Below are positions 34,282 to 42,986 of a DNA stretch of 53,485 nt, piece by piece. The first letter of the stretch is position 1; each line of letters opens with the position of its first letter. The stretch covers positions 1 to 53,485 of the forward strand of contig CAKUVA010000015.1 in assembly GCA_934693135.1 (NCBI GenBank). Direction: 5' to 3'. The stretch comes from an uncultured Bacteroidales bacterium (lineage in GTDB: Bacteria > Bacteroidota > Bacteroidia > Bacteroidales > UBA932). The notes beneath the pieces are model-generated. The model was not told the DNA's origin and searched no databases. It saw only the letters and a program-made list of their open reading frames with translations. The translations under genes were made by a program, and so were the position numbers.

Positions 34282-35304
34282 ATGAGAATTTTAGTTACTG
34301 GAGCGGCCGGATTTATAGGATCGAGACTCTTGCAGAGACTCGCAGAGAGGGGAGAGGAAGTGTTGGGCTTGGATAATATAAATGATTATTACGATGTCGA
34401 ATTAAAGTATGGTCGTCTTGCCGATTGTGGATTTGAAAAGCCATTTATCACCAAGAGCCTTGTGTCCAGCATAAAGTATTCGAATGCAGGATTCATAAGA
34501 GTAGATCTTTGTGATAAGGAGGCCATTGACACGATATTCAATGAGGCTAAATTTGATGTTGTCGTGAATCTTGCTGCACAGGCAGGTGTGAGATATTCGA
34601 TCACCAATCCGTATTCATATCTTCATAGTAATTTGGATGGTTTTCTCAATATTCTTGAGGGATGTCGCAATTATGGTGTCAAACATCTTGTGTTCGCATC
34701 TTCAAGTTCCGTGTACGGGCTTAATTCCAAAGTTCCATATTCAGAGTCGGACAAGGCTGATTCACCTGTGAGTCTTTATGCTGCCACGAAGAAATCAAAT
34801 GAGCTTATGGCTCATGCTTATAGCAAGTTGTATGGGTTTCGGTCGACGTGTTTAAGGTATTTTTCGGTGTATGGTCCATGGGGACGTCCTGACATGGCTC
34901 CTATACTTTTCACCCGTGCTATAATGGCAGGTGAACCTATCAATGTATTTAACAATGGAGACATGCTCCGTGATTTTACATACATAGATGATATAGTGGA
35001 GGGGACTATGAAGGTTATATGCACAGAGTCTCATTCAAAATCAGTAGGTGTCCCATTCCATGTCTATAATATAGGTTGCTCGCATCCTGTAAGGCTTATG
35101 GACTTGATTTCTGAAATAGAGTCTGCCCTCGGCAAGAAAGCGGTTAAAAATTATTTGCCAATGCAACCTGGAGATGTATATGAGACATATGCTGATACTT
35201 CAGAACTTGAGAATGACTATGGGTACAAGCCATCTACATCTCTTCATGAGGGTATATCCAAGTTCATCGCATGGTATATGTCCGACAAGAATCCTCTTTG
35301 TTGA
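34282..35304 (+). CDS. NAD-dependent epimerase, UDP-glucuronate 4-epimerase-like
   Basis: 340 residues, extended SDR family. NAD motif GAAGFIGSRL at the N-terminus (start ATG 34282; the TTG at 34276 is rejected), NLAAQAGVRYSI, catalytic YAATKKSNELMAHAY (Tyr/Lys), and CLRYFSVYGPWGRPDMAP, the wording typical of UDP-glucuronate 4-epimerases (CapI/LpsL) that make UDP-galacturonate. It follows the ArnT-like gene by 12 bases, so galacturonate or another epimerised sugar may be what the cluster transfers. Convergent with the UvrA-like gene, with two bases between the stops. Confidence 0.83.
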   Translation: MRILVTGAAGFIGSRLLQRLAERGEEVLGLDNINDYYDVELKYGRLADCGFEKPFITKSLVSSIKYSNAGFIRVDLCDKEAIDTIFNEAKFDVVVNLAAQAGVRYSITNPYSYLHSNLDGFLNILEGCRNYGVKHLVFASSSSVYGLNSKVPYSESDKADSPVSLYAATKKSNELMAHAYSKLYGFRSTCLRYFSVYGPWGRPDMAPILFTRAIMAGEPINVFNNGDMLRDFTYIDDIVEGTMKVICTESHSKSVGVPFHVYNIGCSHPVRLMDLISEIESALGKKAVKNYLPMQPGDVYETYADTSELENDYGYKPSTSLHEGISKFIAWYMSDKNPLC

Positions 35305-35306
35305 CG

Positions 35307-37796
35307 TTATAGATATTTCCCTGTTATACTTGTAGGGGAGTTCTTGATTTGTTCAGGAGTACCTGTGGCAACGATATATCCGCCTTCGTTTCCTCCTCCC
35401 GGCCCCATATCAATGATATAGTCAGCATTTCTCATTACATCGAGATCATGTTCAATCACTATGATGGTGGCTCCTTTGTCTACGAGATGTTGAAATACAT
35501 TGACAAGTACTTGCACATCAGTAGGATGCAGGCCTATAGTCGGCTCATCAAAGACAAAGATAGTATCTTCCTGACCATGTCCCATTTCGCTTGCCAACTT
35601 AAGTCTTTGCGCTTCACCTCCAGACAAACTTGGTGTCTCTTCACCGAGAGTAAGATAGCCAAGCCCGAGATCTTGTAGGACTTGCAATCGTTGGCTTACG
35701 AGCTTTAGATCGTTGCATGCATTGAGTGCACTCTGTATATCCATATCCATAATCTGGGGCAACGAGTATGAGTATCCTTCTTTGTTTTCTCTTTTTATCA
35801 TGTCTGCCATTCTTGAATATCTCGAACCGCGGCAGTCTGGGCATGGAATGTTTACATCAGGCAAGAATTGGACATCAAGACTAATCATGCCGGTTCCATC
35901 GCATGTAGGACATCGTAGCCTTCCGGTATTATATGAAAAATCGCCATTGGTGTAGCCATGATCCTTGGCATCTGGAGTACGTGCATAGATTTTACGTAAT
36001 TCATCATGAACGTTAGCGTATGTAGCTACAGTGGAACGTACATTGATGCCAATAGGGGATGCGTCTATTAGCTTAACTTGCTTGATACCATCTGCTTCTA
36101 TAGAGTGAACATGACTTGGAAGGTTTAGACCGGCTATTTTGGCTTGAAGACCCGGTATTAAACTTTCCAAAACCATTGTAGTCTTCCCCGAACCTGACAT
36201 TCCTGTGACGACTATCAAGCGGCCTTTCGGGATATCGACCTCTAATGGCTTGACAGTGTGAATGGAACCAGTAGACATATGAATTCTTCCTTTTTCGAAC
36301 AGGTCTTCTTTAGTAACCCTATTACGGACTATTACATTGGCCTTGCCAGAAAGAAATGGACCTATTATCGAATTTGATGAATGGCATATATCGTCCATGG
36401 TTCCTTGTGAAATGACTGAACCTCCTTTTGAACCTGCTCCAGGTCCCATTTCGATGAACCAGTCGGCCTGTGACAATATTTGGGTGTCATGGTCTACAAG
36501 TATTACGGAGTTTCCATCTGCAACAAGATCTTTCATGACTGTGGTAAGTCCTTCTATATTTGACGGGTGCAGACCTATTGATGGCTCGTCAAGTACATAT
36601 AATACTCCAGTGGTGCGATTTCTGACAGCTCTTGCCAATTGCATTCTTTGGCGCTCACCTGTAGAAAGTGTTGATGATGAGCGGTCCAATGTGAGGTATC
36701 CGATTCCCAAATCTATTAAACGCTTGGCGGTATCGAGGAAAGATTCGCAGATGTTCTCTGCCATCGGCCGCATTTCGTCAGGAACAGAGGATGGAACACC
36801 TTTCACCCATTCTATGGCCTGAGTCAATGTCATTGTACATACTTGATCCAGTGATAGTCCATTTATCTTCGGAGCTCTTGCCGTTTCAGAAAGCCTTGTA
36901 CCATGACAATCAGGGCAAATGTCTGTCTTTAGGAACTTTTCTACTCTTTTCATTCCTTTCTCATCCTTGACCTTTGCGAGGGCGTTCTGAACTGTATAGA
37001 CGGCATTGAAATATGTGAAATCAAGTTCTCCTGCTTGATTTGAATTTTTAGCATGGTACAGGATGTGCTTCTTTTCTGCTGGACCATGGAACACTATGTC
37101 ACGTTCTTTTGGAGTAAGTTCATAGAATGGCACATTTGTGCGAACTCCCATTTCTCTGCAAACATCTGTCATTAGAGACCACATCAGTGTATTCCATGGG
37201 GCGACGGCTCCATCATCTATTGAGATGCTTTCATCTGGCACAAGAGTGCTCTCATCCACTGTTCTGACCATACCGGTGCAGTCACATGTTCTACAGGCAC
37301 CTTGGCTGTTGAATGAAAGCTCTTCTGCTGACGGAGCGTAAAACTTAGCTCCGCATATAGGACATGTAAGCTCTAATCCGGCTGCAACATTTAGTGATGG
37401 TTCGACATAGTGACCATTAGGACATCTATGGCTTGCAAGTCTGGAAAACATAAGCCTCAAACTATTGAGCAACTCTGTTCCTGTTCCGAATGTGCTTCGT
37501 ATGCCTGGAATACCTGGCCTTTGGTGTAATGCCAATGCTGCTGGAACATAAAGGACTTCATCTACAGAGGCTCTTGAGGCCTGTGTCATTCTTCTTCTTG
37601 TATATGTAGATAATGATTCCAGATATCTTCTGGAGCCTTCCGCATAGAGAACTCCTAATGCTAAAGAAGATTTCCCAGAACCTGAAACTCCTGAAATCCC
37701 TACGATGCGATCCAGTGGAATGTCAATGTTGATGTTTTTCAGGTTGTGTACACGCGCTCCGCGTATAAGAATCTTCTCTGGTTTTTTTGGACTCAT
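35307..37796 (-). CDS. UvrA-like ABC ATPase, short (UvrA2/DrrC) class
   Basis: 829 residues, about 110 shorter than canonical UvrA. Two ABC cassettes: Walker A GVSGSGKSSL and GMSGSGKTTM, signatures LSTGERQRMQLARA and LSGGEAQRLKLA, Walker B VLYVLDEPSIGLHP and FVFDEPTIGLHP. Zinc ligands appear in CPDCHGTRL and CPTCDGTGM/CPDCRGSRY. The region after Walker A that binds UvrB is shortened and reads ESLSTYTRRRM ... LALHQRPGIPGIRSTFGTGTEL rather than the UvrA form. This wording matches UvrA2 and the DNA-drug resistance protein DrrC, so it may protect DNA from intercalators rather than do main-line excision repair. A primary uvrA is expected elsewhere. Confidence 0.85.
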   Translation of the reverse strand: MSPKKPEKILIRGARVHNLKNINIDIPLDRIVGISGVSGSGKSSLALGVLYAEGSRRYLESLSTYTRRRMTQASRASVDEVLYVPAALALHQRPGIPGIRSTFGTGTELLNSLRLMFSRLASHRCPNGHYVEPSLNVAAGLELTCPICGAKFYAPSAEELSFNSQGACRTCDCTGMVRTVDESTLVPDESISIDDGAVAPWNTLMWSLMTDVCREMGVRTNVPFYELTPKERDIVFHGPAEKKHILYHAKNSNQAGELDFTYFNAVYTVQNALAKVKDEKGMKRVEKFLKTDICPDCHGTRLSETARAPKINGLSLDQVCTMTLTQAIEWVKGVPSSVPDEMRPMAENICESFLDTAKRLIDLGIGYLTLDRSSSTLSTGERQRMQLARAVRNRTTGVLYVLDEPSIGLHPSNIEGLTTVMKDLVADGNSVILVDHDTQILSQADWFIEMGPGAGSKGGSVISQGTMDDICHSSNSIIGPFLSGKANVIVRNRVTKEDLFEKGRIHMSTGSIHTVKPLEVDIPKGRLIVVTGMSGSGKTTMVLESLIPGLQAKIAGLNLPSHVHSIEADGIKQVKLIDASPIGINVRSTVATYANVHDELRKIYARTPDAKDHGYTNGDFSYNTGRLRCPTCDGTGMISLDVQFLPDVNIPCPDCRGSRYSRMADMIKRENKEGYSYSLPQIMDMDIQSALNACNDLKLVSQRLQVLQDLGLGYLTLGEETPSLSGGEAQRLKLASEMGHGQEDTIFVFDEPTIGLHPTDVQVLVNVFQHLVDKGATIIVIEHDLDVMRNADYIIDMGPGGGNEGGYIVATGTPEQIKNSPTSITGKYL

Positions 37797-37889
37797 TGTT
37801 ATCTAATATGTAAATTGTATGTAAATTTACGAAAATTGATTGTATATTCGTGTTAAGTAATCAATTAAAAATAGCACTGGCAGGTGAAT

Positions 37890-38615
37890 ATGTCTGATGT
37901 TGTTTACATAATATTGCTGTCGGTCGTGGCAAGCTTTATTCAGAGAACGACAGGCTTTGGGTTTGGAATTTTCATTATGACTATTCTTCCGTATCTGATG
38001 CCATCTTATGGGGAAGCTACAACGCTATCTGGGATGCTTGCTCTCACGACATCTTTTGCTGTCGCCATGAAAATGAGAAAATTCATATCATGGAAACGAC
38101 TTTTGCCTGTTCTACTTACGTTCATGATAGTATCGGCTGCTGCTGTTGCTGCATTGAAATATCTTGATGATATTCTGCTGAGAAGAATTCTCGGTGTAGT
38201 GCTGATACTTGTCAGCATATATTTCATTACATTGAGCGAACGCATCCATATCAGGCCATCTATTCCAGCAGCAGTGGGGACAGGGACAATTAGTGGAATA
38301 CTTGGTGGCTTTTTCGGTATGCAAGGGCCTCCTGTTGTATTGTATTTTCTTAATTCTGAGCCGGATAAGGATCATTATATGGCTATTGCGCAATGTTTCT
38401 TTTTTATCGGCAACATTTCTATGACTATATCGAGGGCATGCAATGGCTTTCTTACGACTGCAGTCATTGAAGATTACTTGCTCGGACTTGTAGGGATAAT
38501 AATAGGTGCTGGAATAGGTGGAATCGTATACCGCCATATTCCGGCAAAAATTTTTCGCTATGTCATTTATGGGTATATTGGTGTAAGTGGTGTTGTTCTT
38601 CTTGTTACAGTTTAA
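37890..38615 (+). CDS. TauE/SafE (TSUP) family permease
   Basis: 241-residue inner-membrane protein with about eight hydrophobic spans arranged as two repeats; the family signature glycines appear in FIQRTTGFGFGIF near the start and GILGGFFGMQGPPVVLYFL in the middle. TSUP proteins export sulfite or sulfoacetate or import sulfur compounds; substrate unknown here. The ATG at 37890 is chosen over the in-frame GTG at 37884. The stop codon TAA is part of a sequence matching one end of the window's palindromic repeat (38612-38625). Convergent with the AspT-like gene. Confidence 0.8.
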   Translation: MSDVVYIILLSVVASFIQRTTGFGFGIFIMTILPYLMPSYGEATTLSGMLALTTSFAVAMKMRKFISWKRLLPVLLTFMIVSAAAVAALKYLDDILLRRILGVVLILVSIYFITLSERIHIRPSIPAAVGTGTISGILGGFFGMQGPPVVLYFLNSEPDKDHYMAIAQCFFFIGNISMTISRACNGFLTTAVIEDYLLGLVGIIIGAGIGGIVYRHIPAKIFRYVIYGYIGVSGVVLLVTV

Positions 38616-38625
38616 ACAGCTTCTA
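38612..38625 (+). repeat. Solo end of the palindromic repeat
   Basis: TTTAAACAGCTTCT is identical to the right terminal arm of the 173-bp palindrome (around 46786-46799) and supplies the stop codon of the TauE/SafE gene. No second arm is visible nearby. Confidence 0.4.
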
Positions 38626-38631
38626 ATTAGA

Positions 38632-40329
38632 TTAGCAACAGAGAATCATTATCATCTGTGCTGAAATGACTCTGAGAAACATTCCTACAGGATAGACTGT
38701 TGCATATGATACGGATGGCTCGTCATCATCTACAGTACTGAGCGCATAGTTTAATGCAATAGGATTTGCCATTGCACCGCAAAGCATACCTACATTAGAG
38801 GCATAAGAAGTTTTGCAGAACTTCGTGGCTATGAAGCCTGTAAGAAATACTGGTATGATAGCTAAGAAAAGGCTCACGGCAATCCATAATAAACCTTGAG
38901 GTTGGAATACGGTTTCGAAAAATCCAGGTCCGGCACTTAATCCCAAACCTGCCAGATATATTGTAAGTCCCATCTGTCTTAGCATAAGATTGGCGCTTCG
39001 TGTTGTATATGTCGTGAATCCTATACGGGAGCCGAATGCGCCCATGAGGATTCCTACAATGATTGGCCCTCCAGCGATTCCCAACTTTATAGGAAAGCTC
39101 ATTCCTGGAATTGAGAACGGGATGCTTCCGAATATCAAGCCTATGATAAGTCCAATGAATAGAGAAAATAGATTTGGATTGCGGAGTTCCTTTACTTGAT
39201 TTCCCAAGACTGCTGCTACATTTTTGATAGCACCTTCTTTTCCTACTATTGTAAGTTTATCTCCCACTTGTAGGTGAAGGCTACTTGACGGAAGAATGTC
39301 AATGCCTGCGCGATTAACTCTAGTTATGTTGATTCCGTAAGCATTTCTGAGATGCAGGTCACCGAGCTTTGCTCCGTTCATGTGAGGTTTTGTGACGAGT
39401 ACGTGCTCTGATACGAGTGTTCCATCAATATTGTTCCAGTCAATATCTTTCTTATTCCAGTCTTTGTCACTTAAAATCTCTCCGAATAGCTTTTCGGCAG
39501 CTCCGACTTCCGGCTCCTTGCATAGAACTAAGATATGTTCGCCTTTTTCAAGTATGGTGTCTCCATTCGGGATTATGACCGTTCCTTTGCCCTCTCTTGT
39601 ATCCTCCTTATCGAATTTCCATACTCGCGACACAACCATCTTCACTGAAACGTCTTTCATAATTTCTTTTATGGTCTTACCATAGATAGCAGGATTGCTG
39701 ATTCTGAATTCAGTGATGAATGTCTGGTTGTTATGTTGATCATTAGCATTGTCTCCAGGTTTTCTGAAAATGATTTTCAGTAAAATGACGCAGATTATTA
39801 CTCCGATTACACCGAACGGATATCCTACGGCACATGCCATGGCCATTTCGTTGGATGTCCCGACTGCTTCAGGATGAATTTCGAGGAGACACTGTTGTGC
39901 GGCTCCAAGCATAGGAGTGTTAGTGGCAGCGCCAGTTAAAAGACCTATGCTCACTGGCATTGAAATGTCGGTAACGAGAGTTATTCCTATAGCCATCAAT
40001 GTTCCAACTGCCAATACTGCGAAAGCTAAAAGATTGAGTCTGATTCCACCTTTTTTTAAGGATGGAAAAAAACTGGGACCTACTTGAAGTCCAAGTGCAT
40101 ATACGAATAAGATTAGTCCGAAGTTTTGTGCCAATGCAAGCATCTGCGGGTCAATGTTGAGTCCAAGATGTCCTGCAATAATTCCTGCGAAGAACACGAA
40201 TGTTACTCCCAGAGTAACTCCTTTTATCTTTATATGACTGCAAAGCAAACCTATAGCACATATCAGTGATAATACAAGAATCGCTTGTATGAAAGTTTGC
40301 TCGGTGAACAAATCTATAAGCCAGTTCAT
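38632..40329 (-). CDS. AspT/YidE-type transporter with two RCK_C domains
   Basis: 565 residues. Two membrane halves (about 1-190 and 380-565, the AspT/YidE/YbjL duplication; GLQVGPSFF in the first, GLSAGPGFFE in the second) surround two soluble TrkA-C/RCK_C domains (about 210-370: KTIKEIMKDVSVKMVVSRVWK, GDTILEKGEHILVLCKE, GAKLGDLHLRNAYGINITRV, LQVGDKLTIVGKEG). AspT exchanges aspartate for alanine; YidE/YbjL substrates are not known, so dicarboxylate or amino-acid exchange is only a guess. The inverted repeat at 40353-40388 lies just upstream. Confidence 0.85.
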   Translation of the reverse strand: MNWLIDLFTEQTFIQAILVLSLICAIGLLCSHIKIKGVTLGVTFVFFAGIIAGHLGLNIDPQMLALAQNFGLILFVYALGLQVGPSFFPSLKKGGIRLNLLAFAVLAVGTLMAIGITLVTDISMPVSIGLLTGAATNTPMLGAAQQCLLEIHPEAVGTSNEMAMACAVGYPFGVIGVIICVILLKIIFRKPGDNANDQHNNQTFITEFRISNPAIYGKTIKEIMKDVSVKMVVSRVWKFDKEDTREGKGTVIIPNGDTILEKGEHILVLCKEPEVGAAEKLFGEILSDKDWNKKDIDWNNIDGTLVSEHVLVTKPHMNGAKLGDLHLRNAYGINITRVNRAGIDILPSSSLHLQVGDKLTIVGKEGAIKNVAAVLGNQVKELRNPNLFSLFIGLIIGLIFGSIPFSIPGMSFPIKLGIAGGPIIVGILMGAFGSRIGFTTYTTRSANLMLRQMGLTIYLAGLGLSAGPGFFETVFQPQGLLWIAVSLFLAIIPVFLTGFIATKFCKTSYASNVGMLCGAMANPIALNYALSTVDDDEPSVSYATVYPVGMFLRVISAQMIMILCC

Positions 40330-40352
40330 AATATATCTGTATTGAAATAAAT

Positions 40353-40388
40353 CGGGAACAAATCATTTCAACTATTCGTATGTTCCCG
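40353..40388. promoter_or_regulatory. 8-bp inverted repeat upstream of the AspT-like gene
   Basis: CGGGAACA (40353-40360) and TGTTCCCG (40381-40388) form a perfect inverted repeat with a 20-base gap, 24 bases before the transporter ATG. It could be a leader hairpin or a regulator site. There is no T run, so it is unlikely to be a terminator. Confidence 0.35.
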
Positions 40389-40483
40389 GTTATTTAGTAA
40401 TCCTTAAAAGGATAACTTAATAAGAAAACAAAAGTAGGAAAAATATTCGAAATTAGGATAAGAAGTGAAGTTTTTAAAAAAGT

Positions 40484-40514
40484 TTTGGAATATAAGAAAA
40501 TTTGTCTACCTTTG
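40484..40514 (+). promoter_or_regulatory. tRNA-Cys promoter
   Basis: TTTG (40484-40487), 19 bases, then TACCTTTG (40507-40514): an exact match to the Bacteroidota sigma-ABfr consensus. Predicted start about 40519, some 15 bases before the mature tRNA. Confidence 0.78.
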
Positions 40515-40533
40515 TAATCCCAAATCAAAACAA

Positions 40534-40604
40534 GGTGCTATGGCCGAGCGGTTAGGCATTGGTCTGCAAAACCAAGTACAGCAGTTCGATTCTGCTTGGC
40601 ACCT
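40534..40604 (+). tRNA. tRNA-Cys (anticodon GCA)
   Basis: The 71-base sequence folds as a cloverleaf. Acceptor GGTGCTA pairs with TGGCACC with one G-U; the D arm contains GGCCGAGCGGTTAGGC; the anticodon stem TTGGT/ACCAA encloses CTGCAAA with anticodon GCA; the T arm is AGCAG TTCGATT CTGCT; the discriminator base is T, as expected for cysteine. CCA is not encoded. A consensus promoter lies upstream and an intrinsic terminator eight bases downstream, so the gene is monocistronic. Confidence 0.95.
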
Positions 40605-40612
40605 CACTTCGA

Positions 40613-40646
40613 AAAAGAACGACTCTGAAAAGAGTCGTTCTTTTTT
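40613..40646 (+). terminator. Intrinsic terminator after tRNA-Cys
   Basis: AAAGAACGACTCT pairs exactly with AGAGTCGTTCTTT around a GAAA tetraloop and is followed by a run of T. It begins nine bases after the tRNA. Confidence 0.9.
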
Positions 40647-40660
40647 CATTAAATATAGTG

Positions 40661-40668
40661 TATCTTTG
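40661..40668 (+). promoter_or_regulatory. Putative -7 box for the MATE exporter
   Basis: TATCTTTG matches TAnnTTTG, about 20 bases before the ATG at 40689 and after the tRNA terminator, so the exporter has its own promoter. Confidence 0.48.
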
Positions 40669-40688
40669 CCGATTCAAAAAAAACGTGA

Positions 40689-42038
40689 ATGAACTCTAAG
40701 GAAATAGACATGCTTCATGGACCATTGTTCATGAAAATATTGGTTTTCGCATTGCCTTTGGCAGCGAGCAGTATATTGCAGCAGCTGTTTAATTCGGTAG
40801 ATGTCGCCGTGGTAGGGCATTTCGCGAGTAGTGAGGCTCTCGCCGCTGTAGGAAGTAATGCTCCTGTAATTAGCCTATTGGTGAATCTGTTCCTCGGTTT
40901 ATCTATGGGGGCCAATGTAGTGATCGCAAATCACATCGGCCAGAATGACCAACTCGGAATACGTAAGGCGATAAACACCGTCTCCATGATTGCCCTCATA
41001 AGTGGCTTTGCTTTGTTGGTTATAGGAGTATCAGTTGCCAGACCAATATTGACTATGATGGGAACTCCGCCTGAAGTACTTGATATGGCGGTGACATATC
41101 TTCGCATCTATTTTATGGGAATGCCATTCATAATGATATATGATTTCGGCGCATCCATTCTGCGTAGCAGGGGAGATACGAGACGACCTCTGTATATTCT
41201 TATCATTGCAGGCGTTATCAATACCATCTTCAATTTGGTATTCGTCATAGGATTTCATATGAGTGTCGAAGGCGTTGCTATCTCCACTGGTATAGCCAAT
41301 GCTGTAAGCGCATTGCTTATAGTGCTTATGCTTCGCAAGGAACCGGAACCATATCGACTCCATATACGGGATATGAAAATTTCCAAGAGAGAACTCAAGC
41401 CAATGATACAGATAGGAGTTCCAGCAGGACTCCAAGGAGTGATTTTCTCTATTTCCAATGTTGCTGTTCAGTCTGCAATAAACGGATATGGAGCGCATGC
41501 TGTGGCAGGATCGGCTGCAGCCCTCAATTTTGAATTCTATACATATTACATCATAGAAGCATTCAATGGCGCAGCCATCAGCTTCATTGGCCAGAATTAT
41601 GGAGCAGGGAACAAGGACAGGGTTCGAAAAATTTTCCGTATATGTATGTCAATGAGTATGATAAGTTGCATTGTATGCTCGCTTATGTTTTGTGGATTCG
41701 ATGATTTCTTTCTGGATTTCTTCTCTATGGATCCTGATGTACATTTCTTCGGACGTATAAGATTGAATACAGTTCAGGCGTTCCAAATCATATCCTGTAC
41801 CTATGAAGTGGCAGGCTCATCACTCAGAGGCATGGGCTACTCGCTTCTTCCAACATTGATAATGGTGTTTGGTACATGTATCTTCAGATTGATATGGGTG
41901 TATGGCCTTTGTCCACATTTTACTGGCTTTCATTTTCTGATGAGCGTCTATCCTGTCTCATGGATCATTACAGGCACATTTGTTCTGCTTGCATGGTTCA
42001 TCATCTTCCGCCGTTGGAAACCATCAGGCTCGTTTTAA
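40689..42038 (+). CDS. MATE-family multidrug/cation exporter
   Basis: 449-residue inner-membrane antiporter that expels drugs or metabolites in exchange for Na+ or H+. Twelve spans in two homologous halves; the first half has PLAASSILQQLFNSVDVAVVGHFASSEALAAVGS, the MatE signature, and the second AGLQGVIFSISNVAVQSAINGYG. The short cytoplasmic N-terminus (LHGPLFMKILVFALP) is typical of NorM-like/DinF-like MATE proteins. Monocistronic, convergent with metF with a six-base gap. Substrate unknown. Confidence 0.9.
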   Translation: MNSKEIDMLHGPLFMKILVFALPLAASSILQQLFNSVDVAVVGHFASSEALAAVGSNAPVISLLVNLFLGLSMGANVVIANHIGQNDQLGIRKAINTVSMIALISGFALLVIGVSVARPILTMMGTPPEVLDMAVTYLRIYFMGMPFIMIYDFGASILRSRGDTRRPLYILIIAGVINTIFNLVFVIGFHMSVEGVAISTGIANAVSALLIVLMLRKEPEPYRLHIRDMKISKRELKPMIQIGVPAGLQGVIFSISNVAVQSAINGYGAHAVAGSAAALNFEFYTYYIIEAFNGAAISFIGQNYGAGNKDRVRKIFRICMSMSMISCIVCSLMFCGFDDFFLDFFSMDPDVHFFGRIRLNTVQAFQIISCTYEVAGSSLRGMGYSLLPTLIMVFGTCIFRLIWVYGLCPHFTGFHFLMSVYPVSWIITGTFVLLAWFIIFRRWKPSGSF

Positions 42039-42044
42039 ATCTGA

Positions 42045-42974
42045 TTAGAAACACTCTTTCATTATAGCATTGATGTTCTTAGTCTTACCCATTGTATAGA
42101 AATGAACTGCAGGAACACCATGTTTCAGCAGATCTTTGCACTGATTGGTGCACCATTCTGTTCCTATCTGATATACGGCCTCTTTATTGTCACTGACCTC
42201 GGCAATACTTTCTGTGAGTTCCTTCGGAATGTCCAATGAGAAAGATTGAGGTAGGAGATCAATTTGTCTGATCGTGGATAGAGGCTTTAGTCCGGGGATT
42301 ATTGGAACATTGATACCTGCAACACGGCACCTATCTACAAATTTGTAAAATACGTCATTGTCGAAAAACATCTGTGTTATGATATAATCAGCTCCGGCGT
42401 CCACCTTGCGTTTCAGATTCTCAATGTCAGTCTCTATGTTGGCAGCCTCGAAATGCTTCTCAGGATAACCACCTACGCCTATGCAAAAAGATTCACCATC
42501 AGTCGTTTCATCGAACTTCCTAATAGCTGAGACAAGTTCATTCGCATGAGCATATCCTCGAGCATGAGGAGTGAATCGCTTTTCTCCAGTTACACTATCT
42601 CCTCGCAGGGCCATTACGTTATTGATGCCTAAGAACTTATAGTTAAAGAGATCGCTTTCAATCTCTTCTGCAGACGCCCCTCCACAGATTATGTGAGGAA
42701 CTACGTCAATGTCAAATTCCGACATGATGGCAGCGCATACTGCCACCTCGCTAATTCTATTACGAACCAGATGTCTTGTATATGTCCCGTCGCTTTCTTT
42801 GCGGAAACTGTATTCATCTCTGTGGCAAGTTACATTGATGTATTTTGGACTGAATTCCATGAATGCCCTTACAGTTTCTGTCAAGCCATTTTTGTCCATA
42901 CCATTTAGTGGCGGTACGATTTCAATAGAGGGAAAAGGTTTGTTGCTACTTGCAAGTATGTCTGATATTTTCAT
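42045..42974 (-). CDS. metF: Methylenetetrahydrofolate reductase
   Basis: Reduces 5,10-methylene-THF to 5-methyl-THF, the methyl donor for MetH. 309 residues, a TIM-barrel flavoprotein; PSIEIVPP at the N-terminus carries the catalytic glutamate, and NVTCHRDEYS, NVMALRGD and GADYIITQMFFDNDVFYKFVDRC are family motifs. It starts 12 bases after the metH stop on the same strand, so the two consecutive enzymes are co-transcribed. Confidence 0.95.
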   Translation of the reverse strand: MKISDILASSNKPFPSIEIVPPLNGMDKNGLTETVRAFMEFSPKYINVTCHRDEYSFRKESDGTYTRHLVRNRISEVAVCAAIMSEFDIDVVPHIICGGASAEEIESDLFNYKFLGINNVMALRGDSVTGEKRFTPHARGYAHANELVSAIRKFDETTDGESFCIGVGGYPEKHFEAANIETDIENLKRKVDAGADYIITQMFFDNDVFYKFVDRCRVAGINVPIIPGLKPLSTIRQIDLLPQSFSLDIPKELTESIAEVSDNKEAVYQIGTEWCTNQCKDLLKHGVPAVHFYTMGKTKNINAIMKECF

Positions 42975-42986
42975 TTGTCGTAATTT

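Noticed and set aside
40353..40388. Terminator call for the inverted repeat before the AspT-like gene
   Set aside because: It lies in a 5' region for both flanking transcripts and has no T run.
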